NCBI RefSeq assembly: GCF_030272615.1
Contig: NC_081415.1
Location: forward strand, 189,750,270-189,814,269
From: Cryptomeria japonica
Taxonomy: Eukaryota; Streptophyta; Pinopsida; Cupressales; Cupressaceae
Length of the DNA: 64,000 nucleotides
Direction of reading: 5' to 3'
Under the pieces are notes generated by a model that searched no databases, was not told the origin of the DNA, and saw only the letters and a list, made by a program, of their open reading frames with translations. A program made the translations under genes and the position numbers. This document shows, one piece after another, positions 57,969 to 64,000 of this stretch. Numbering within the stretch: position 1 is the first letter of the stretch; every line of letters starts with the position of its first letter.

Positions 57969-59198
57969 ATGCATTGAGTTGCAGTGATCCGGTGGAATTC
58001 AGAGCCTTTCTCTTTTATCTGGATTGATGAGTTGGTATTGCACCTTTGCTAGAGTAGTCTATGTTTTGGAGAGAGATTCATGTTTCTGTATTGTAGGGGG
58101 AGAGATATTGAATCCAATAACATTGAGAGGGGGGGGTGAATCAGTGTTATACTAGAATGATCAATTTTAACCCTATTAAAACATGCAAACACCAACCGGT
58201 ATACTGGTACATACAGAATTGAAAGAAGTAAAGCAACCAATAAGCCAATCACATAAATGAGAACCATAACACAAAGAATTATATGTGGAAAACCTCAAAG
58301 AGGAAAAACCATGGTGGGATTGTGTCCCACAATATCAATCCACTGGCCATATGAAGAGATATTATAAAATATGAGAGCCTTCACTTGCAGGAAGGCTTAT
58401 AGCCTAGAGCACACTGCTCAATCACAAAAGGAGCCTCACTAACTAGATAAAAATCTAGACTACAATCCGGAGAAGTGTTGAATTGCTAAGATAGCATCTT
58501 CTATGCCAGAATATAGTTTTGGTTTAAGATTTGTCTGTTCTGGTTTGTAACCCTATACCCTTTACCGGAATAACCCTTACATGAATTTTCTTACATATAT
58601 AATCTCTCTAATATATTTCACATCATATTACATTCGCATATCCATAATCTCCTATCACATGAATATATCAAAATGATCTATCAAACTGACCTATATACCC
58701 TATATAATTTTCATGCCTTATTTAGGCTTACAAAGATATATACAATATCAAATTACATGTCGGCCAAATAACATAAATGCATAAATATTAAGAATAATTG
58801 TCGATATCGGATCCAAGAGATGTTAGCCTTCAATACCAATCTAACCATATTCTAAACCATGTCGGCTCGCACTGCCAGTAACTAAAGAAATCTTTTTGTC
58901 CTATTGATGCCGATGTAGTGTTTGTGAAGTGCCTGCTAGTACACAGTTGAACCAAAACATGAAGCCGAAACACAATACCATGTTGCCATCAATGACAACA
59001 TAGTGAAACCAACCAATTGAGTGTTAATTACCAACAAGAGAGTTTGATTTTCTATTTTGGTGATCTTTGGCATTACTGTCAAAGGGGAAGAGAGATCATG
59101 TGAAAAACTACTCTAGGGAGTTTGTTGGTGATATCTTCTTTCCTTGCATTGACTGTTTTTCACATTCATATGTTGCCATCAATGCCAAAGGGGGATAT
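57969..59198 (+). other. 3' untranslated region and polypurine tract of main copia, split by a solo LTR
   Basis: 57969-58100 and 59042-59198 match 50751-51059 in order. The tract before the LTR reads AAAGGGGGATAT, one change from the usual form. The inserted LTR is 58106-59036. Confidence 0.75.
58106..59036 (-). mobile_element. Inverted copia solo LTR with AGAGA duplication
   Basis: Plus strand TATTGAATCCAATAAC ... TTAATTACCAACA, 931 bp, flanked by AGAGA at 58101-58105 and 59037-59041. The uninterrupted site is visible in the sister copy at 50878-50895 (GGGGGGGAGAGTTTGATT). The minus-strand start TGTTGG and the G-tract at 58128-58136 place it in the same LTR family. Confidence 0.88.
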
Positions 59199-60478
59199 TG
59201 TTGGATTATTAGGGAGATTGTTTGATTTCATTGTTCATTGCTGCTTCTAGGATATGTTGTTATTCATGTCAACATAATTCTGTGAATTATTTAGGTGAGT
59301 TTGGAAAAGGTTTTTGGTCTGGTTTTGCAGTTTGGTTTTGTTGATCACTGTTTTGTAGTATCCGGTATTCCCTCTGGTATATTCTGGTGTGATCAGTTCT
59401 TGTGCTGAAATTTTGGATTATTGTTTGGGATGATCTTGTGTATCTTCATTTCAAATGGTTCATGATTTTGTGCTCTGCAAGTTATCTTTCTTCATGACAA
59501 TTGTTGATCGGTTGTCTTCTTGAGCCTTGAGACATTGACCTATGAAGATTTGAAAAGAGATGGTTGTGCAACTATTCTGGATGATTCTAATGTGCTTGAT
59601 GGTGTTTCCTAATTGTATCCAATTTGTTTTGGTGATCCACATTGATCGTTGAGCAATTTTTTGGTGATTTCTATGAACCGGTGATAATTTGTGTGTTATG
59701 CAGTATTTCTAGTGGTGTAGCATGTTGCGATTGATCTTGGCAAGATTTTTGGTGCATGTAATCATTTGGGAATTTGAATTAGGTCCATTATATGTAATGT
59801 AAATCATAATATTGGTCTGATGGTCGATCTTTGTATCATGCAATGTAATTTTGTAATTATGAGTTGAGGATTGAGGGTTTAGCAGACCTTGTTTTCAAGG
59901 TTGATGATTTGTATATATAGGTTATATACTTATGTAATTTTGGTTTTGTTATTGTGTCTGCATTATTAGAGAGAGGTAAATGTGCAAGCAAGGATATATC
60001 ATTCAGTGAGGTGTTATGGTGAGCTTGATGTTGTAGGGCAGATAACTGTGCTTAACCAGAACTATCATCAGGCATTTGTAGATGCTATTATTTGCAGTTC
60101 ATTTCTTCCAGATTGTAGTTCGAATCATTTTTGTAAGTTAGTGACACTTCCCTGAGGGTTGTAGCCTTCTAGACATATATCTTTTGAGCAGTGAGCTCTA
60201 GGTAGTGAGTCTAAATGCGTGTGCATTCCCCATTGTAATATTTTCACATACTACTACAGAGTATCATCTTATTGTGGGTAGGTTCCCATCGTTTTTTTTC
60301 CCTTAACTGTGTTTTCCATGATAAAATCCTGGTGTTGTGTGTTGTGTTGATTATTTTTCTTATCTATTATTGTTGTGGTTTATCAGTTAATGTTTTGGAA
60401 ATTTAATTTTTTGTGTATCCGGTGAAGACTGATTCACCGCCCCTCCCTCTCAGTTTGCCTTCTTGATTGCTTCCAACA
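59199..60478 (+). mobile_element. 3' LTR of the main copia element
   Basis: TGTTGGATTATTAGGG ... TTGCTTCCAACA, 1280 bp, preceded by the polypurine tract. A TATA-like TATATATAGG lies near 59913. It is followed by CTCCC and then coding-like DNA of another copia copy. Confidence 0.85.
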
Positions 60479-60948
60479 CTCCCTCCTCTAGTCCTACAAA
60501 GGCAACAAGGAAGCCCAAACCATTAGTCAATCCATCCGGTGGTGGTGAGAAAAAGAGAAAGACAATTAGAGTTGTGATTGTGGATGAGGAAGAAACTAAG
60601 TTGGATGAAGCCATAAAGAAGGCGAAGGATAAAGCTACTAAGGCCACCAAAGTTGGAAAAGGGAAACCATCCAGTAAGAAATCCAATCTATCTAAAATTG
60701 ATGAGGCATTAAAGAAAGGTAAGCTTGAAGTTAAACCTCCTATGTCTTTAAATGAGATTGTAAATGAGGTTGCGAAGAATGGTAACCTAAAGCCCATTGC
60801 CACAAAAATTCACCTGATTGATGAGCAATCTATGTCATCAACCTTGTGCAACACGGAACCAACCTCCAAGTGTGGGACTTGTAGAAGTGAGGTTGAATCT
60901 TTGAAGAAGGTTGTCTTCCTCTTTAATCTAATGCAAGTGTTGGACTAA
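60479..60948 (+). pseudogene. Accessory-ORF fragment of another copia copy
   Basis: An open frame of about 156 codons without stops, starting right at the LTR edge and ending TAA at 60946-60948. It is Lys/Pro-rich ('SPTKATRKPKPLVNPSGGGE'), then has 'VIVDEEETKLDEAIKKAKDK', 'SKIDEALKKGKLEVKPPMSL' and 'NEIVNEVAKNGNLKPIA'. It ends in a Cys pair 'CGTCRSEVESLKK'. The style fits the 3' accessory protein of SIRE-like copia elements (inference). Its 5' part is missing because the LTR at 60478 interrupts it. Confidence 0.5.
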
Positions 60949-62189
60949 CCCAACACTAAAATATCTAATCTACTAGTCTGATAGGGGAAAAGGGAGAAAG
61001 AGGGATGCTTGAAAGAAAGGAAAAGGTTCACACCTAGATTTAATATGATCTTCCTACCTGTAACTGCACAAAATATGAATAAAAAAGTACTCAATACATG
61101 CATAGGATCCTATCTTACTTAGCTTCCTAAGAAGAGTGAAGGTTGGAAATCTTGAAGATGACAAGAGGGACTAAAAATAGCCAACAAATAACACTTAAAG
61201 AAGGGTCAACACAATCACTATGCTAAGGAGAACTTAAACAAAGATACATTCAAACAACAAGGTAAGAAATATACATGAGTTATGAGAATTGAATAGAGGC
61301 AAAATAAGTAAATTCTATTCATAAGAAGGTAAAGCAATTTTTTTACATATGCAGAGAAACATAAGTTTTCTGTATAGAAAGAAAGAGAAGATGCTGAAAA
61401 TATTATAGAAATTGTCTTTATAGTTCACGCATAACTCAGATTGGACTACAAATAGGAACCCTAACCCTAACCAGGGTTAGGTTACAAAAAGGTAGATGGG
61501 AGAAGAAAATCTGATTGAATGATTTGAGTTGTAGCATGCAAAATATCCTTTGTGAGTGTCCAATCATCTAGGAGGAAACAAAACTACTCCGTGGATGAAG
61601 CAACCCCTGTACATAAGCATGGTCAAGTACACTCTTGATAAAAGTATCTGATCCACAATGAATGAGCATCGATTTCATCTAAAATCTGCTATAGAGGCAT
61701 GGGAGGGACAATCATCTCTTGAAAATCCAAAGAAATTTACATGGAATGGAATTTGAGAAATCTTTATCAGACCCAAAAGTCTTCATAATCCCTTGAAGAG
61801 GCATGAGTGGCATCTAGAATTGGCTTGTAGGGTCACTTCTAAAGTAATGGTGACAATCCCCATTGGTTGAATAAAAACCTGATTTCAGATCAGGAGCCAA
61901 CTGAGCATAAAAAACATCTCAACTATTGGGTCAGTAGCCACCCACTTGTAGGGAAATTGAAATTCAATGGTTATCACAAAATTGAATGTACATCATCGAT
62001 CAAGAGATCTCATGCACAGATGGACACGTGATATCTCTCCATGTGAGCACTCAAAAGTCCAACAGAGGATTAAAACATGGTCATCGGATCGAACCTTTAT
62101 GAAAATCTAATGGTTGGTAATGACTGACATGGCCCCCAGGCTCATGTTTCCACTTCGCTATGTGACCACCTAGTGGCCTGATTGACTAT

Positions 62190-62700
62190 GTTGGATAGCG
62201 GGGAACACCCCTTCCTTGTGTATCTCTTACTCTGCAACACCCTTTGTGTTGTCACTTTTGCCTCATGGTGTGATGGTAACACTACCCAGACCTTTGTTTT
62301 CTTACCCCATAGGGCATCACTTCATCCACAAAAATCTTCATGGTATAGTGGGAGACAACCCCCTCTTCGTGTGGTTTATCCCGTGAGGCCTCCTTGAAAC
62401 CTTGAAACTATTTGTGGGATGGTGGGGAAGCCACCCACCTAACCTTTTTCTTACCCACAGGGCATCACATGGACATTGATTTCTATCACATGGGGGGGGG
62501 GGGGGGGGGGAGGAGAGACTGAGTCTCACCTCCTGCTATCCTGCACCATTCGTTGTATTTCCTCCCTTCTGCCAAACTGCCTCCCAAAAATTTCATGCAG
62601 GATGGTGGGAAGGTTATTGTTCTCTTTGTTTCTTATCCCGCAAGAAAATTCACCTTTTTGTTTTGCATGTGCGAGGAAAATAATATCATAGGTAAGGATC
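62190..62700. repeat. Degenerate ~75-bp tandem repeat
   Basis: Units start near 62190, 62262, 62340 and 62412, with two more after the G-run (about 62545 and 62600). Shared elements are a TGGGATAGTGGGGA-like start, then CC...TTTGT, TCTTACCCC and GGGCATCAC. They diverge strongly from each other. Confidence 0.65.
62492..62510 (+). repeat. Run of 19 G
   Basis: A homopolymer G tract followed by AGGAGAGACTGAG. Its length may be unreliable in the assembly. Confidence 0.85.
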
Positions 62701-63291
62701 ACCATCCCACTATCCCATGGCACCATTTTTTGATCTTAGAAAAAACTTGCGGAGTAGCAGGGCCAAAAGCCTAAGAGGAAACTGTTAGCGGTCATTAAGA
62801 GGAAATAAGGGGAAATTGGCCTGCCAACAATAGGGAACCCTCTTGCTGGTGTAAAATTGAGTGAGTTGACCGACCGACCTATTTAACTTAAAAATAAAAA
62901 TGGAGCCCAAAAAGAAAAGACTCCTCTGTTGGTGCTTGCACGATGTACATAACACGAAGGTTATGCAATAACACATAACACACGGGTTATGCAAAAAACC
63001 TGGATTTCTCAGATTGGATCTATAGCTCAATTGACAGAAAAAAGGTCAACATTTTGGTCACTCAAAGGGGTCCCTAAGCCTTCTTATGGTAAGACCAGAT
63101 GTCCTTGTTTATCCATAGGGTGCAAAGTCACAAAAGGAGAACAAAAAAGGGAACCCTCCCTGCATCTTGTAAAAGTAAAAAAAAATCATCCAATCTAAAG
63201 GAACTAGCCTATGCACGAGCACTTATGGAAATCAAAAGAACATAAATTACAAATATTCACACTATTTATAAAAAGATTTGCAAAGTCACCC

Positions 63292-64000
63292 TTAAGAACA
63301 AGCCTTGAGATTTATGCCATTGACTACAATAGGGAGGTCTTCACCATTTAGCCTATCTAGATTGAAATAATTAGCCTTCTTGTAGCCTATAATCACATAG
63401 GGACCACTCCATATTGCATCAAATTTTGAGTGTCTCCCTGCCTTTTCTCTGTGAGCATCTCATTTTAGGACAAAATCTCCAACCTAGAAGGTCCTCAAAA
63501 TGGCTTTCTTGTCAAAATATATTTTAACCTATCCCTGATGGATATTTAGAGTATGCATAGCCCTATCTCTAGCCTCTTCAAGCCCTACAAGCTCAACATA
63601 CCTCACTGATAAGGCATCATTTTCCAAGAGCTCCAACTAATGTGCTAGGTCTAAAGATGACAACTCAATGGATAAGGGAAGCCTTTCTTCCCTTCCATAT
63701 ACTAGCATGAAAGGTGAGTTGCCTAAAGCTATTTTGGGAGTGATTCTATCAGCCCATAGGGCTATTCCCAACTTGAGGTGCCATGACCTCCGATTGTCTT
63801 CAAGAGTCTTCTTGATGATTATAATGAGATTTTTGTTGGACTCGGTTAAGCCATTACCTTGGGGATAGTAATTGGATGATGTTTTCAAAAACACACCATG
63901 TTGGAATTCCCATAGACTGATCTGAGATCCCACAAAGGCCTTAGAATTGTCTGATATAATTATGGAAGGGGCTCCAAATCTGGTTGCAATCCCCTCAAGG
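63292..64000 (-). pseudogene. Ty3/gypsy integrase, catalytic core and C-terminus (partial)
   Basis: A single minus-strand frame runs from the window edge to TAA at 63292-63294. It shows 'IIISDNSKAFVGSQISLWEF' (second catalytic Asp), 'YYPQGNGLTESNKNL' (catalytic Glu kept), 'WADRITPKIALGNSPFMLVY' and a C-terminal 'VGDFVLK' and 'GPYVIIGYKKANYF'. Four stops interrupt: TAG after 'SLDLAH', TAG after 'NIHQG', TAG before 'VGDFVLK', and TGA where Trp is usual. The first catalytic Asp and the zinc domain lie beyond the edge. It differs clearly from the Tat-A integrase at 10400-11460. Confidence 0.85.

Larger units (their letters stand above)
60950..63291. other. No gene; non-coding DNA with repeats
   Basis: 60936-60955 is a perfect short inverted repeat (GTGTTGG...CCAACAC), possibly an element edge. 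61457-61482 has a CCCTAACCCTAACC phrase facing an inverted GGGTTAGG. 62190-62700 is a ~75-bp repeat. The short frames around 62182-63198 are by-products. Confidence 0.6.

Noticed and set aside
61457-61482. Interstitial telomere repeat (CCCTAACCCTAACC facing GGGTTAGG)
   Set aside because: Only two to three 6-base units, not the plant 7-base CCCTAAA form; too short.
63018-63055. tRNA-like start 'GGATCTATAGCTCAATTGACAG'
   Set aside because: Resembles a D-arm region, but no T-arm (GTTCGAATC-type) box or acceptor pairing follows.
62182-63198. Several 60-80 codon frames on both strands
   Set aside because: They cover a degenerate repeat and a G run, share no domain and overlap each other.

Overview
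The window looks like nuclear intergenic DNA of a seed plant with a large, repeat-dense genome. A gymnosperm is my guess from the style and age of the elements, not something the sequence proves. I see no intact host gene, rRNA, tRNA or CRISPR array. Almost everything recognisable is decayed LTR retrotransposon (Ty1/copia and Ty3/gypsy), LINE-style retroposons, or minisatellite DNA. Most reading frames carry stops that fit C-to-T decay of CAG, CAA and CGA codons.

Layout. 1-2991: tail of a plus-strand copia element, with an accessory coiled-coil frame, polypurine tract and 3' LTR. 3000-7136: non-coding DNA, then a minus-strand Tat-like Ty3/gypsy gag-protease remnant. 7561-9476: minus-strand copia remnant with a gag carrying four zinc knuckles, PBS and LTR. 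9478-28131: a plus-strand Tat-like gypsy element ('Tat-A': RNase H, second RNase H, integrase, 3' UTR, LTR). Its LTR is split by a complete 12.7-kb element, 'Tat-B' (14865-27555, 5-bp duplication CAATC). Tat-B carries one long Gln/Pro/Ser-rich frame and, in antisense, a captured gene with a plant mobile domain (PMD). 28132-38260: AT-rich DNA, a retroposon with a 14-bp duplication, a 69-bp minisatellite, a GC-richer island and a 758-bp repeat.

38266-40159: copia element with a large internal deletion but matching duplications (CTATC). 40198-47491: a gypsy gag-protease-RT element split by a solo LTR (duplication GACAA), which is itself split by a copia solo LTR (duplication CATTC). 47492-60478: a chimeric three-LTR copia block. 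Its main element (51060-60478) holds a retroposon in its RT (17-bp duplication) and an inverted solo LTR near its 3' end (duplication AGAGA). 60479-60948: accessory-frame fragment of another copia copy. 60950-63290: non-coding DNA with a degenerate ~75-bp repeat and a 19-G run. 63292-64000: minus-strand Ty3/gypsy integrase remnant.

The genes do not form a pathway; the logic is layered insertion and decay. The items most worth following are Tat-B with its antisense PMD gene, the nearly all-TAG stop spectrum of the first frame, the two protein-coding retroposons that lack any visible reverse transcriptase, and the nested insertions whose boundaries can be read to the base.
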